From positions 1 to 64,000 of the forward strand of contig JALUXU010000009.1 in NCBI GenBank assembly GCA_027013225.1: a stretch of DNA of 64,000 bases. Direction: 5' to 3'. Positions 8,515-17,974 of the stretch are shown one piece after another; the stretch's first letter is position 1; each line of letters starts with the position of its first letter. The notes beneath the pieces are model-generated. The model saw only the letters and a program-made list of their open reading frames with translations, did no database searches and had not been told where the DNA came from. The stretch comes from Acidihalobacter sp. GTDB lineage: Bacteria > Pseudomonadota > Gammaproteobacteria > DSM-5130 > Acidihalobacteraceae. The position numbers were made by a program, and so were the translations under genes.

Positions 8515-8898
8515 TCAATGAAGCGTGCGGGGAGCGCCCAGGAAAAAGGGTGGGATTTGTGCTTCGAATGTCGTTCCGTCATCAGCAACCATTTGATAGC
8601 TGCCTCGCATGCTGCCCACGGGCGTTGATAGGAGGGTACCGCTGGTATAACGGAATGATTCTCCGGGGCGCAGGTAAGGGTATTCGCCGACAACGCCGGG
8701 GCCGTGTACTTCTTTTGCAACGCCGTCTTCGTCGGTGATCACCCAGTGGCGTGACAGCAATCGCGCCGGCATGGTGCCTATGTTGTGCATGGTAATGGTA
8801 TAAGCGAATACATAGCGGTTTTCTTCAGGGGAAGACTCCTCAGGCAGATATTGGGTTTCCACTTCGACGTCTATTTGATGGCGGTTGTTATCGTTCAT
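8515..8898 (-). CDS. apaG: ApaG domain protein
   Basis: A 127-residue protein consisting of one ApaG (DUF525) domain with a fibronectin-III-like fold. Typical family segments are visible: NRYVFAYTITMHN, LLSRHWVITDEDG, VVGEYPYLRPGESF, and GTLLSTPVGSMRGSYQM. The function is not settled; the older Co2+/Mg2+ efflux annotation is weak. There is no ribosome site in front of the ATG, and a perfect TATAAT sits just upstream (see the separate entry). It is divergent from rsmI. Confidence 0.9.
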   Translation of the reverse strand: MNDNNRHQIDVEVETQYLPEESSPEENRYVFAYTITMHNIGTMPARLLSRHWVITDEDGVAKEVHGPGVVGEYPYLRPGESFRYTSGTLLSTPVGSMRGSYQMVADDGTTFEAQIPPFFLGAPRTLH

Positions 8899-8904
8899 GA
8901 AGTC

Positions 8905-8910
8905 ATTATA
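8905..8910 (-). promoter_or_regulatory. Candidate -10 element for apaG, possibly leaderless
   Basis: On the minus strand the hexamer TATAAT ends six bases before the apaG ATG, so transcription would begin at or within a base or two of the start codon. No Shine-Dalgarno sequence separates them. No good -35 hexamer is present at the usual distance, so this may be chance. Confidence 0.35.
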
Positions 8911-9000
8911 CTCGTGTCGGTTTACAGCAGGCGATCGAATTCAGGGAGTAACTCGCGGCGAAGGGCGGGTGGTGAATGGGATGAGCATAAAGGTCGTGTG

Positions 9001-9876
9001 ATGTCTGGCGAGAAAGGTATCTTGTACGTCGTGGCGACGCCTCTGGGGAACCTGGCCGATATGAGTCGACGGGCCATGGACGTGCTGGCCGCGGCCGATG
9101 TTATTGCCGCTGAGGATACGCGGCTATCCGGTCGTATGCTGGCTCATTTGGGCATCAACGGCGGTCGGCTTGTTAGCTTGCATGAGCACAATGAGAAAGT
9201 CCGGGTGCGTGGGCTCGTTGATCAGCTTCTTGACGGCCGGAATGTCGCCTTGATTTCCGATGCTGGCACGCCCTTGATCAGTGATCCCGGCTATCGGTTG
9301 GTGAACGCCGCCGTGGCGGCGGGTGTGCGCGTAAGCCCGATTCCTGGCCCGAGCGCACTCGTCGCCGCTTTATCTGTAGCTGGTTTGCCGACTGACCGAT
9401 TCGTTTTCGAGGGATTTCCGCCGCCTAAGCAAGGGGCGAGGTCGAAATTTTTTCACGCCTTGCGAGAAGAAGAAAGAACACTTGTGTTTTATGAGTCATG
9501 TCACCGCATTCAGATGAGCATTGAGGACATGATCGAGGCATTCGGTGGAGAACGTCAGGCAGTCATTGCGCGGGAACTCACTAAGCATTATGAACAGATT
9601 GAACGCGGAACCTTGAAAGAGCTGGCGCAGTGGCTCGATACCGACGAGGATCGCCTGCGAGGGGAGTTTGTCGTTATCTTGGCGGGCGCGGAACGGTCGG
9701 CAGTATCAGCGGAATCGTCCTATCTCGCTCATTTGTTGGATGTCCTTGTTTCCGAATTGCCGACGCGCCAGGCGGCAGATCTTGCGGCGCGTATCAGCGG
9801 AGCGCCTCGGCAGCATTTATACCGTGAGGCGCAACGACGCCGACAAGCGCTCGAAACCCGCACAAGCCGTTCATGA
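9001..9876 (+). CDS. rsmI: 16S rRNA (cytidine1402-2'-O)-methyltransferase
   Basis: A 291-residue SAM-dependent methyltransferase of the tetrapyrrole-methylase fold that modifies C1402 of 16S rRNA. Family motifs: LYVVATPLGNLADMSRRA near residue 7, AEDTR near residue 37, ISDAGTPLISDPGYRL near residue 83, and IPGPSALVAALSVAGLPTD near residue 114. The start at 9001 gives MSGEKGILYVV; the frame is open further upstream across the apaG promoter, but the extra part is not protein-like. It sits directly upstream of rnpB, as in many gammaproteobacteria. Confidence 0.95.
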   Translation: MSGEKGILYVVATPLGNLADMSRRAMDVLAAADVIAAEDTRLSGRMLAHLGINGGRLVSLHEHNEKVRVRGLVDQLLDGRNVALISDAGTPLISDPGYRLVNAAVAAGVRVSPIPGPSALVAALSVAGLPTDRFVFEGFPPPKQGARSKFFHALREEERTLVFYESCHRIQMSIEDMIEAFGGERQAVIARELTKHYEQIERGTLKELAQWLDTDEDRLRGEFVVILAGAERSAVSAESSYLAHLLDVLVSELPTRQAADLAARISGAPRQHLYREAQRRRQALETRTSRS

Positions 9877-9888
9877 TAAAATAAAAAT

Positions 9889-10234
9889 GGGAGTCGGCCG
9901 GACAGTCGCTCCGCTTCAGGCGGGGAGGAAAGTCCGGGCTCCGCAGGGTAGGATGCCAGGTAACGCCTGGGCGGCGAGAGCCGATGGAAAGTGCCACAGA
10001 AAACAGACCGCCGATGGCCTGAGGGTACAGGCAAGGGTGAAAAGGTGTGGTAAGAGCGCACCGCGCGGATGGCAACATACCGCGGCACGGTAAACCCCAT
10101 CCGGAGCAAGACCAAATAGGGACGCTCTGGCGTGACCCGCGCCGCGTCCGGGTAGGTCGCTTGAGGTGCGTGGTGACGCGCATCCCAGATGAATGACTGT
10201 CCTCGACAGAACCCGGCTTATAGGCCGACTCCCC
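9889..10234 (+). ncRNA. rnpB: RNase P RNA (M1 RNA), bacterial class A
   Basis: The catalytic RNA that trims tRNA 5' leaders. Recognised from GGACAGTCGC near the 5' end, the core GGGGAGGAAAGTCCGGGCTCC, the central ACAGAAAACAGACCGCC, AGGGTGAAAAGGTG with AAGAGCGCACC, and GACAGAACCCGGCTTA near the 3' end. The outer helix is closed by GAGTCGGCC at 9891-9899 and GGCCGACTC at the 3' end. Ends are set by that pairing and may be off by a few bases. Location between rsmI and mraZ is usual. Confidence 0.95.
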
Positions 10235-10240
10235 CATTCT

Positions 10241-10599
10241 TCATCCTCTATTCGAGGGAGTATCGCTTGAGGAAGGCTGCCTCGTCGCAAAGGTGGGGTA
10301 AGCGTCAGGCTGTGTAGATTTCGTGGATTGATGATATACAAAGAAAACGGTTGTTGATCCGCTTCTGGTCAGGCGTTATCAGCGATCCAACGAAATACTC
10401 AGGTTGGACTCAGGTTGGACTTAAAGTCGTTTCTCAACTCTCGTCTCTTGATCCCATAACTTCAAAGAATAATTTCTTCCAAGACTGGCTCCATGTCGAG
10501 GCATCTGCTCTAACTGACTGTATAAACGAAGAATATTTTCAGCGCAGAGGTCAGTTGATTTCTTGACTGAGGGAGTAGGTGTATCTATAGTGTCTGGTA
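10241..10599. other. Intergenic stretch between rnpB and the mraZ operator
   Basis: No supported gene was found. A 71-residue plus-strand frame at 10351-10566 has no family features or ribosome site. The stretch is more AT-rich than its surroundings and holds a short tandem repeat at 10397-10418. It probably carries the rnpB terminator and the main promoter of the dcw cluster. Confidence 0.5.
10397..10418 (+). repeat. 11-bp tandem duplication
   Basis: The unit ACTCAGGTTGG occurs twice head to tail, followed by ACTT, which begins a third partial copy. Function is unknown; it may be replication slippage or a regulator-binding element upstream of mraZ. Confidence 0.6.
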
Positions 10600-10600
10600 G

Positions 10601-10625
10601 TGGGGAAAAGTGGTGCAAAGTGGCG
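10601..10625 (+). promoter_or_regulatory. MraZ-binding repeats (MraZ boxes) upstream of mraZ
   Basis: Three pentamers TGGGG (10601-10605), TGGTG (10611-10615) and TGGCG (10621-10625) are spaced exactly ten bases apart, separated by AAAAG and CAAAG. This matches the known MraZ operator, a series of TGGGN repeats with 5-base spacers that the ring-shaped MraZ complex contacts. A fourth TGGGG occurs at 10653-10657, overlapping the mraZ ribosome site. Autoregulation of the dcw operon is inferred. Confidence 0.75.
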
Positions 10626-10662
10626 TTTTTGATTTATTGGTCCTTGATCAAGTGGGGAAAGG

Positions 10663-11115
10663 GTGTTTCGCGGAGTATCCAATCTTAGTCTCGACGCTAA
10701 GGGCCGGGTGGCAATTCCCGCCCGCTATCGAGAAAGCTTGCGTGCATCGGACGAAGGTCGCCTGATTGTGACCATCGGCTTGGATGGCTGCCTGTTCGTT
10801 TATCCGCAAACAACTTGGGAAGGCATTGAAACAGCATTGATGGCCTTGCCGAACATGGACGCGAATACCCGTGCCGTGCAGCGACTACTGGTGGGGTATG
10901 CGACGGACGTGGAGATGGACTCACAATCGCGCATTCTGATTGCGCCTTCACTGCGCGATCATGCCAAATTGGGTAAGCATGTGGTGTTGGTGGGGCAGGG
11001 CAACAAATTTGAATTGTGGGATGAATCGATTTGGGCAAGCAAGCGCGAAGAATGGCTGCAAGCCGATGGCTTGGCTCAGGGTTTGAATGAAGCTCTGGCA
11101 AGTCTTTCGCTTTGA
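10663..11115 (+). CDS. mraZ: Transcriptional regulator MraZ
   Basis: A 150-residue DNA-binding protein made of two AbrB/MazE-like swapped-hairpin halves. The paired DxxxR signatures are visible: DAKGR near residue 11 (DAKGRVAIPARYR) and DSQSR near residue 87 (DSQSRILIAPSLR). MraZ is the first gene of the dcw cluster and regulates it. Translation probably starts at the GTG at 10663 behind GGGGAAAGG; no ATG is available near the conserved N-terminus (FRGVSNLSLD). Its operator repeats lie directly upstream. Confidence 0.93.
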   Translation: MFRGVSNLSLDAKGRVAIPARYRESLRASDEGRLIVTIGLDGCLFVYPQTTWEGIETALMALPNMDANTRAVQRLLVGYATDVEMDSQSRILIAPSLRDHAKLGKHVVLVGQGNKFELWDESIWASKREEWLQADGLAQGLNEALASLSL

Positions 11116-11121
11116 GTAACC

Positions 11122-12060
11122 ATGGATAGTGTTGAACATCGGTCGGTTCTTTTGGAGGGGGCCGTGGCGAGCCTGGCTATTAAAAAAGATGGCAAATATA
11201 TGGATGCGACCTTCGGGCGTGGAGGCCATTCGCGCGCGATTCTTGCGGCTCTGGGTCCAAAAGGTCGATTGTTGGCGCTGGATCGTGATCCTGAAGCTGT
11301 CACTGCCGGAGAGTCGCTAATTGCCTCCAATGCACCCCGTTTTTGCATTGCGCATACATCTTTTTCCCATTTATTGGAGGCTTGGGAGGCGTATGCGGAC
11401 GGGACGCGGGCCGATGGCGTGTTGTTTGATTTGGGTGTTTCCTCGCCGCAACTGGACCGGCCGGAACGGGGCTTTGGCTTTTTGCGCGACGGGCCGCTGG
11501 ATATGCGTATGGATCCCGGCTCGGGGGTATGTGCCGCTACCTGGCTGAACCGGGCTCCGCAAGAGGAAATTGCCGCTGTTTTGCGTGACTATGGAGAGGA
11601 GCGGCAGTCTCGCCGCATTGCGGCGGCCATCGTTCGTCGCCGACGTGACCAGCCAATCACCCGTACCAGCGAACTGGCAGACCTGGTCGCTGCCGTGGTC
11701 GGACGCCGCGAGCCCGGGAAGCATCCGGCTACGCGAAGTTTTCAGGCGATCCGGATCCACATAAATGATGAGTTGGAGGAACTGCGCCGGGCATTGGCAA
11801 TGTCCTTGAGAATACTCCGACCCGGAGGGCGGCTGGTGGTGATCAGTTTCCATTCTCTCGAAGACAGAATAGTGAAACGGTTCATGCGTGAGCAGGCGCG
11901 TGGACAGGCGTTGCCGCGCCATCTTCCGGTTCCGGGCACAGGCCGAAGTGATCAAACCTTGCGATTGATCGGCAAACCGGTGCGACCCTCGGCCGCTGAA
12001 ATCGAGCGTAATCCAAGGGCGCGGAGCGCGGTACTCAGAGTGGCGGAGAAGCTGCCATGA
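11122..12060 (+). CDS. rsmH: 16S rRNA (cytosine1402-N4)-methyltransferase RsmH (MraW)
   Basis: A 312-residue SAM-dependent methyltransferase acting on C1402 of 16S rRNA, the same base modified by RsmI encoded upstream. Motifs: HRSVLLEGAV at the N-terminus, DATFGRGGHSRAIL (SAM site, about residues 27-40), ALDRDPEAV, FDLGVSSPQLD near residue 105, and VVISFHSLEDRIVKRFM near residue 242. Length is typical. It begins six bases after mraZ and its stop overlaps the ftsL start. Confidence 0.96.
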   Translation: MDSVEHRSVLLEGAVASLAIKKDGKYMDATFGRGGHSRAILAALGPKGRLLALDRDPEAVTAGESLIASNAPRFCIAHTSFSHLLEAWEAYADGTRADGVLFDLGVSSPQLDRPERGFGFLRDGPLDMRMDPGSGVCAATWLNRAPQEEIAAVLRDYGEERQSRRIAAAIVRRRRDQPITRTSELADLVAAVVGRREPGKHPATRSFQAIRIHINDELEELRRALAMSLRILRPGGRLVVISFHSLEDRIVKRFMREQARGQALPRHLPVPGTGRSDQTLRLIGKPVRPSAAEIERNPRARSAVLRVAEKLP

Positions 12061-12326
12061 ACTGGCCACTCACCGGATTGGCAGCGCTTCTCGCCTTGAA
12101 CATGGGGACGGCGCTGGCCGTGGTGTATACCACGCATGAAAACCGCCAATTGTTCGTCACGCTTGAACGGCTGGACAAGGAACGTGATGCCTTGAATGTG
12201 GAATGGGGGCGTCTGGAACTGGAGCAAGGCGTATGGGGGCGGCATTCCCGCATAGAACGGATCGCGCGTGAACGCTTGCACATGGTGATGCCTGATGCGA
12301 CTGACACGGTGTATGTGAGCCCATGA
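12057..12326 (+). CDS. ftsL: Cell division protein FtsL
   Basis: An 89-residue bitopic inner-membrane protein with a very short cytoplasmic tail, one membrane segment (about residues 4-24), and a periplasmic leucine-rich coiled coil (about 28-60) ending in the ARERLHMVMPD motif seen in FtsL proteins. FtsL forms the FtsQLB complex that activates septal synthesis by FtsWI. The identity is firm from position between rsmH and ftsI; it overlaps both neighbours by four bases. Confidence 0.9.
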   Translation: MNWPLTGLAALLALNMGTALAVVYTTHENRQLFVTLERLDKERDALNVEWGRLELEQGVWGRHSRIERIARERLHMVMPDATDTVYVSP

Positions 12327-14038
12327 GTAAGCGCCAGCAAAGCAAGGACTTCCATGGCCGCCGCCGAACGGTCTTGGGGTTGCTTGGCTTGGGCGGAGCG
12401 GCTTTGTTGGTGCGCGACATCGATTTGCAGGTCGTGGATGCGTCTTTTCTTCGTGGCCAAGGCAATGCGAGGCATCTACGCGTGGTGCCCATAGCGGCCC
12501 ATCGAGGCATGATCCTGGATCGTAATCACAAGCCATTGGCCATCAGTTCACCGGTGGATTCCGTGTGGCTAGATCCTCAGGCCAATGCCACCGAGGCGCA
12601 ATTGCGGGCACTGGCGGAGCACCTTGGCATCGGCGTTGCTGCTTTTTTGCAACGAGTTCGTACGGCCAAAGCGCAAGGATTGGAGTTTCTGTGGGTGCGT
12701 CGCCTGATCCCGCCTTCGCTGGGCAAGAGCTCGCAGGCGCTTGCCGTACCCGGGGTGGCGTTGATGCGCGAATACAAGCGTTTTTATCCTCTCGGTGAAG
12801 TCGGCTCCCATGTCCTTGGGTTCACTGATATCGATGATCAGGGGCAGGACGGTCTGGAACTGGAATTCAACGACTGGATGCGTGGCCGCCCCGGTGCCAA
12901 ACGGGTTGTTCAGAATCTCTACGGCCAGATCGTCGAGGATGTGGATCTGATCCGGCCGGCGCGTCCTGGCCGCAACTTGATTACCAGCATCGACGAGCGG
13001 ATTCAATATCTCGCCTATCGTTCATTGAAGGCGATGGCGGTGCGTAGTCGGGCCCATGCCGCTTCCATCGTGGTCATGGATCCTCGCAATGGCACCATTG
13101 TGGCGATGGCGGACCAGCCGGTTTTCAATCCCAATACACGCGCGGATTACAAGACATCTCTTTACAAGAATCGCGCCGTCACGGATGCCTATGAACCCGG
13201 ATCCACCATGAAGCCCTTCACTCTGGCGGCCGCCTTGATGAGTGGCAAATACACGCCCCGATCCAAGATCAACACCGGTCCCGGTTGGTACATGCTGGAT
13301 GGTCATGAAATCAAGGATGACGTCGCGCTGGGTACGATCGATCTTACCCAGGTGCTGGAGTTTTCAAGCAATGTGGCGGCGAGCAAGATCGCTATCACGT
13401 TGCCACCTAAACTGATGTGGTCTGTTTTCAACGCAGTGGGTTTTGGTCAGTTGACGCACAGTGGTTTTCCTGGAGAATCCTCCGGCGTGTTGCATCCGTG
13501 GACACAGTGGAAACAGATCAACCAGGCGACGATGGCTTATGGCTACGGTATTGCCGTGACCGCTTTGCAGTTGGCTCAGGCCTATTGCGCTTTGGCGCAT
13601 GGAGGGGTTCAGTATCCTGCCACTTTTGTGCAACCGGATCGTCATCCGCATGGTCGTCAGGCTTTGCCGCGGCAGGTCGCCGATACCTTGCGTTACATGC
13701 TCCGCTCGGTAGTAACGCCACAGGGAACGGGTTATGCCGCGCGCGTGCCCGGCTACACAGTAGCCGGGAAAACGGGCACCGCGCATCGCCTGACGAACAG
13801 GGGGTATGCGGATAACGAATACACGGCTGTGTTTGCGGGCATGGTACCGGCTTCCAACCCGCGCTTGGTGGCGGTAGTCGTGATCGAAGCGCCGCAAGGG
13901 GAATACTTTGGCGGCCAAGTGGCCGCGCCGGTTTTTAGCGAGGTGATGTCTGGTGCCATGCGTCTGCTGGATGTTCCGCCGGATGACGTGCCTGTCGTCA
14001 GCGCCGGCCCGTTTTCAAGCGGCGGATCGGGAGCCTGA
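12323..14038 (+). CDS. ftsI: Septal peptidoglycan transpeptidase FtsI (PBP3)
   Basis: A 571-residue class B penicillin-binding protein that cross-links septal peptidoglycan with FtsW. An N-terminal membrane anchor spans about residues 17-32; the pedestal domain carries RGMILDRNHKPLA near residue 61. The transpeptidase motifs are complete: SxxK as S294-T-M-K297, SxN as S348-S-N350, and KTG at 483-485. Length matches the family. It overlaps ftsL by four bases and is followed one base later by murE. Confidence 0.96.
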   Translation: MSKRQQSKDFHGRRRTVLGLLGLGGAALLVRDIDLQVVDASFLRGQGNARHLRVVPIAAHRGMILDRNHKPLAISSPVDSVWLDPQANATEAQLRALAEHLGIGVAAFLQRVRTAKAQGLEFLWVRRLIPPSLGKSSQALAVPGVALMREYKRFYPLGEVGSHVLGFTDIDDQGQDGLELEFNDWMRGRPGAKRVVQNLYGQIVEDVDLIRPARPGRNLITSIDERIQYLAYRSLKAMAVRSRAHAASIVVMDPRNGTIVAMADQPVFNPNTRADYKTSLYKNRAVTDAYEPGSTMKPFTLAAALMSGKYTPRSKINTGPGWYMLDGHEIKDDVALGTIDLTQVLEFSSNVAASKIAITLPPKLMWSVFNAVGFGQLTHSGFPGESSGVLHPWTQWKQINQATMAYGYGIAVTALQLAQAYCALAHGGVQYPATFVQPDRHPHGRQALPRQVADTLRYMLRSVVTPQGTGYAARVPGYTVAGKTGTAHRLTNRGYADNEYTAVFAGMVPASNPRLVAVVVIEAPQGEYFGGQVAAPVFSEVMSGAMRLLDVPPDDVPVVSAGPFSSGGSGA

Positions 14039-14039
14039 T

Positions 14040-15530
14040 ATGGCCGCGCAGCATCGCAAATGGTCGTTGGCAGCCCTGTTGGAACCCTGGTGCCAAATGG
14101 AGGCCGAAGCAGATGTGGAAGTGCTTGGCATGGGGCTCGACAGTAGGGAAATCCAGCCTGGCTGGGTGTTTTGTGCCGTGCAAGGTGAGCATTCGCATGG
14201 CCTTCGCTTCTTGCCGCAAGCATTGGAACGTGGCGCCGTTGCCGTGCTCAGCGACCGTGAGCCCGAATATGAGCTGCCAGTACCGGTTGTTGTCATGCCT
14301 GATCTCAAGGTGTTGCTAGGGCCGATCGCCGCGCGTTTTCATGGTGATCCCTCACGCCAGATGACAGTGATCGGCGTCACCGGAACCGATGGCAAGAGTT
14401 CTGTCGCTCATTACATCGCCCAGGCATTGGCTGTGGAACGTGCGAATGCGGCCATCGTGGGTACCTTGGGCTATGGCTATCCTGGAGAATTGAAACGTTT
14501 GCGGCATACCACACCGGATGCATTGACAGTGCAGGCGATACTCGCTGAATTGCGTGATCAGAACGCACGCTGGGTGGTCATGGAAGCTTCTTCACATGGG
14601 CTGGCGCAAGATCGCTTGAACGGGGTGGCTTTCGATCAGGCGGTATTGACGCACCTTTCAAGGGACCATCTCGATTATCACGGCACCCAAGAAGCCTATG
14701 CGGCCGCCAAGCAGAAACTGTTTTCATGGCCGGGGCTGGATGTCGCCGTGATCAACCTTGATGATGCGTTCGGCAGAAAGTTGTTGCAACAGATTCGGCC
14801 TGCGCCCCGCTGGATAGCCTATACGCTTGAAGACCGCAAGGCGGACGATGCAGAGGTGGTGTTTGGCAGAGATCTGGTCTTGACGCCGCATGGAATCTCC
14901 TTGCATGTCGTTACGCCTTGGGGAGACGCCCGGGTTGAAAGCGCCTTGTATGGCCGTTTCAACGCCGCTAATTTGCTGGCGGCGCTGGCCAGCTTGCTGG
15001 GATTGGGCGTGCATCTCGCGGATGCAGCCGAGCGCTTGAGACAGGTCAGCGCCGTACCGGGGCGAATGGAGCGCTTTCAAGTGCCAGGCAAGCCCCTGGC
15101 GATCGTTGATTACGCCCATACACCCGGTGCTCTTGAAGCTGCGCTGGGCGCCATTCGCGCACATGGGGCGCGGCGGATTATTTGCGTATTCGGTGCGGGC
15201 GGAGAACGGGACGCGGGTAAGCGCCCGTTGATGAGCGGCGTGGCGGAAAGGTACGCCGATCTTGTCATCCTTACCGATGACAATCCTCGCGGCGAAGCGC
15301 CTGGTGACATCGTGGCCGACCTGCTTACAGGCATGCGCAACCCTGAGAGCGTGGAAATCATTCATGACCGCAAGCAGGCGATTCTCTCTGCCCTGGGAAA
15401 AGCAGAGGCGGAAGACGTTGTTCTGATTGCCGGCAAGGGGCACGAAACCGAACAAATTACGGCAGAAGGTGCATATCCCCATAGCGATCGGGATTTTGTG
15501 GCTGCCTGGATGTCGGGAGAGGCGATATGA
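14040..15530 (+). CDS. murE: UDP-MurNAc-tripeptide synthetase MurE (meso-DAP type)
   Basis: A 496-residue Mur ligase adding meso-diaminopimelate to UDP-MurNAc-L-Ala-D-Glu. Domains: substrate-binding N-domain, central ATPase with P-loop GVTGTDGKSSVAHY, and C-domain with the DDNPR motif (ILTDDNPRGEAP) that marks meso-DAP rather than lysine specificity. The frame is open upstream inside ftsI; the ATG at 14040 (MAAQHRKW) was chosen for fit to the family and close spacing after ftsI. It overlaps murF by four bases. Confidence 0.96.
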   Translation: MAAQHRKWSLAALLEPWCQMEAEADVEVLGMGLDSREIQPGWVFCAVQGEHSHGLRFLPQALERGAVAVLSDREPEYELPVPVVVMPDLKVLLGPIAARFHGDPSRQMTVIGVTGTDGKSSVAHYIAQALAVERANAAIVGTLGYGYPGELKRLRHTTPDALTVQAILAELRDQNARWVVMEASSHGLAQDRLNGVAFDQAVLTHLSRDHLDYHGTQEAYAAAKQKLFSWPGLDVAVINLDDAFGRKLLQQIRPAPRWIAYTLEDRKADDAEVVFGRDLVLTPHGISLHVVTPWGDARVESALYGRFNAANLLAALASLLGLGVHLADAAERLRQVSAVPGRMERFQVPGKPLAIVDYAHTPGALEAALGAIRAHGARRIICVFGAGGERDAGKRPLMSGVAERYADLVILTDDNPRGEAPGDIVADLLTGMRNPESVEIIHDRKQAILSALGKAEAEDVVLIAGKGHETEQITAEGAYPHSDRDFVAAWMSGEAI

Positions 15531-16897
15531 GTCGCTGGCGCTTGAGCCAGATCGCGGCCTGGTGCGATGGCCGCCTCGCCGGGCCTGACATCGAGGTCGA
15601 CGGCGTCAGCATTGATACGCGCAAACCTGCGCAAGGCTCATTGTTTGTAGCCCTGGCCGGACCGCGGTTTGATGGGCACGATTTCATCCTTGGGCCTGGT
15701 GAACCGGAGGCGGCGGCGGTCATGGTGCAGCGGCCGGTCAATGGAGATTTTCCTCGTATAGATGTCAAGGATACCTTGAAAAGTCTGGCGCGTTTCGCTG
15801 CTGGCTGGCGAGGCGAACTGGGCGCTTGCGTAATCGCCTTGACGGGCAGCAACGGCAAAACCACTGTCAAGGAGATGCTGTCCTCCATTTTGTCTCGAAA
15901 CGGCGACACATTGGTAACCCGCGGCAATCTGAACAACCATATCGGTGTGCCGCTGACATTGCTCGAAGTCACACAGGCGCATCGCTACGCCGTGATCGAG
16001 ATGGGCGCGAATCACGCCGGCGAGATCGCCGCGCTGACCGCACTTGCACAGCCGCGGGTGGCATTGATCACCAATGCGGGTCCGGCTCACCTTGAAGGAT
16101 TTGGAAGTTTAGAAGGAGTCGCTTGCGCCAAGGGGGAGATCTACGCCTCACTGGGCGCGGATGGAGTGGCCGTGATCAATGGCGATGATCGTTTCGCTCC
16201 TTATTGGCTGAAGCTCAATCAGGGACGAGAGATTCTGCGTTTCGGAATAGATACAAAAGAAGCCGAAATTCGAGGACGGATAACAGATGATGGTCGGTTG
16301 CATATTTGCACGCCCTCTGGAGAAGTGGCCGCGCGGCTCACGCTTCCGGGAAAACACAACCGAATGAATGCACTCGCCGCGGCAGCGGCCGCTTTTGCCG
16401 CAGGCGCAGAGCTGGACACCATCCGCGCTGGTCTGGAATCGATGCGCAGTATTCCAGGGCGGCTGCGCAGGTTGGGCGGAATCCATGGGATGACCCTCCT
16501 TGATGATTGCTACAACGCCAACCCGGGTTCGCTTGAGGCAGGTCTTAGAGTGCTTGGTGAAATGCCGGCGCCTCGCTGGTTGGTTTTCGCAGATATGGCG
16601 GAACTCGGCCAAGAAGCCACTAAGATGCATGCCGAAATAGGAAGCCAGGCACGCGAACTGGGAGTGGATCGCGTGTTTGCAATCGGTTCCTTGAGCACCC
16701 ATACAGTCAAGGAATTCGGCGAGGGTGGGATGCATTTCCCTTCCATCGAGGACATGATCGAGACCATCGCCGGGGCGGCTCGTCAATCTTCCCGCGCCCC
16801 CAGCCTGTTGATCAAGGGTTCGCGCGCCATGCGGTTGGAACGTGTCGTTCAGGCATTTGCCATGGCTTCGCATGAGGAGGCCGACGATGCTGTATAG
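15527..16897 (+). CDS. murF: UDP-MurNAc-tripeptide--D-Ala-D-Ala ligase MurF
   Basis: A 456-residue Mur ligase completing the UDP-MurNAc-pentapeptide by adding D-Ala-D-Ala made by Ddl. P-loop [13 protein letters not shown] near residue 104, the lysine-region motif [14 protein letters not shown] near residue 153, and [15 protein letters not shown] near residue 324 are typical of MurF. It overlaps murE by four bases and the mraY start lies inside its last codons. Confidence 0.96.
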   Translation: MSRWRLSQIAAWCDGRLAGPDIEVDGVSIDTRKPAQGSLFVALAGPRFDGHDFILGPGEPEAAAVMVQRPVNGDFPRIDVKDTLKSLARFAAGWRGELGACVIALTGSNGKTTVKEMLSSILSRNGDTLVTRGNLNNHIGVPLTLLEVTQAHRYAVIEMGANHAGEIAALTALAQPRVALITNAGPAHLEGFGSLEGVACAKGEIYASLGADGVAVINGDDRFAPYWLKLNQGREILRFGIDTKEAEIRGRITDDGRLHICTPSGEVAARLTLPGKHNRMNALAAAAAAFAAGAELDTIRAGLESMRSIPGRLRRLGGIHGMTLLDDCYNANPGSLEAGLRVLGEMPAPRWLVFADMAELGQEATKMHAEIGSQARELGVDRVFAIGSLSTHTVKEFGEGGMHFPSIEDMIETIAGAARQSSRAPSLLIKGSRAMRLERVVQAFAMASHEEADDAV

Positions 16898-17972
16898 CCT
16901 GTTCGATTTTCTCGCCCAGCATGTCTACGGCGGCTTTCATGTGTTTTCCTATCTCACCATGCGCGCCATTCTGGGAGTGCTCACCGCCCTCATGATCGCG
17001 CTCATGATCGGACCGCGGATGATCCGGCGCCTGATGCAAATGAATATCGGCCAGCAGATACGCAGTGACGGTCCTCGGTCGCATTTGAGTAAGGCTGGAA
17101 CCCCAACCATGGGTGGTGCTCTGATCCTTGTTGCGGTGGCTTTTTCCACCCTGTTATGGACTGATCTCGATAATCGCTATGTATGGCTGGCTCTGGGCGT
17201 GACCTTGCTCACGGGGTTCATCGGTGGCGTGGATGATTTTAGAAAACTTCGTTATGGAAATTCACGCGGTCTGAGTGCGCGCTCGAAGTTTTTGTGGCAG
17301 TCCGTGATCGCTTTCGCGGCGGCTTTTTATCTTTTTTATACCGCTTCCGAGCCGGCGCAAACGGCTTTGCTGTTGCCCTACTCGAAAGATGTGATGATTC
17401 CGATGGGAGGATTTTTCATTCCCTTTGCCTGGCTGGTGATCGTCGGATCAAGCAATGCCGTCAATCTGACCGACGGACTGGATGGACTGGCGATCTTGCC
17501 AACAGTACTGGTCGCAGGTGCGCTGGCGGTGTTTGCCTACCTGACCGGAAATTTCAAGTTCGCACACTATCTTGGCATCCCGTATATCCCCGGGAGCGGC
17601 GAACTGGCAGTGTTTTGTGTCTCGCTAGTGGGCGCGGGACTGGGGTTTCTCTGGTACAACACCTATCCGGCACAGGTGTTCATGGGGGATATCGGCGCCC
17701 TGGCTCTGGGAGCGGCATTGGGTGTGGTGGCGGTGATCGTCCGCCAGGAATTGATACTGTTCGTCATGGGCGGGGTGTTCGTCATGGAAACCGTTTCGGT
17801 GATGCTTCAGGTGGGGGCGTATAAGCTTACAGGCAAGCGCATATTCAAAATGGCGCCCTTGCATCATCACTTCGAGCTCAAGGGCTGGCCTGAACCTCGG
17901 GTCATTGTCCGTTTCTGGATCATCACCGTAATTCTGGTGTTGATTGGTCTGGCCAGCTTGAAGGTGCGTTGA
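16887..17972 (+). CDS. mraY: Phospho-MurNAc-pentapeptide translocase MraY
   Basis: A 361-residue polytopic inner-membrane enzyme (about ten membrane segments) that joins phospho-MurNAc-pentapeptide to undecaprenyl phosphate, forming lipid I. Signature segments: [10 protein letters not shown] near residue 73, [12 protein letters not shown] near residue 193, [15 protein letters not shown] near residue 266, and [12 protein letters not shown] near residue 325. The start at 16887 has a GAGGAGG ribosome site and overlaps murF by eleven bases. Confidence 0.96.
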   Translation: MLYSLFDFLAQHVYGGFHVFSYLTMRAILGVLTALMIALMIGPRMIRRLMQMNIGQQIRSDGPRSHLSKAGTPTMGGALILVAVAFSTLLWTDLDNRYVWLALGVTLLTGFIGGVDDFRKLRYGNSRGLSARSKFLWQSVIAFAAAFYLFYTASEPAQTALLLPYSKDVMIPMGGFFIPFAWLVIVGSSNAVNLTDGLDGLAILPTVLVAGALAVFAYLTGNFKFAHYLGIPYIPGSGELAVFCVSLVGAGLGFLWYNTYPAQVFMGDIGALALGAALGVVAVIVRQELILFVMGGVFVMETVSVMLQVGAYKLTGKRIFKMAPLHHHFELKGWPEPRVIVRFWIITVILVLIGLASLKVR

Positions 17973-17974
17973 CC

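Noticed and set aside
14376-14420. MurE P-loop GTDGKSS as a defective ATP site
   Set aside because: Asp and Ser variants at these positions occur in other MurE proteins; the essential Gly and Lys are kept, and the rest of the enzyme is intact.
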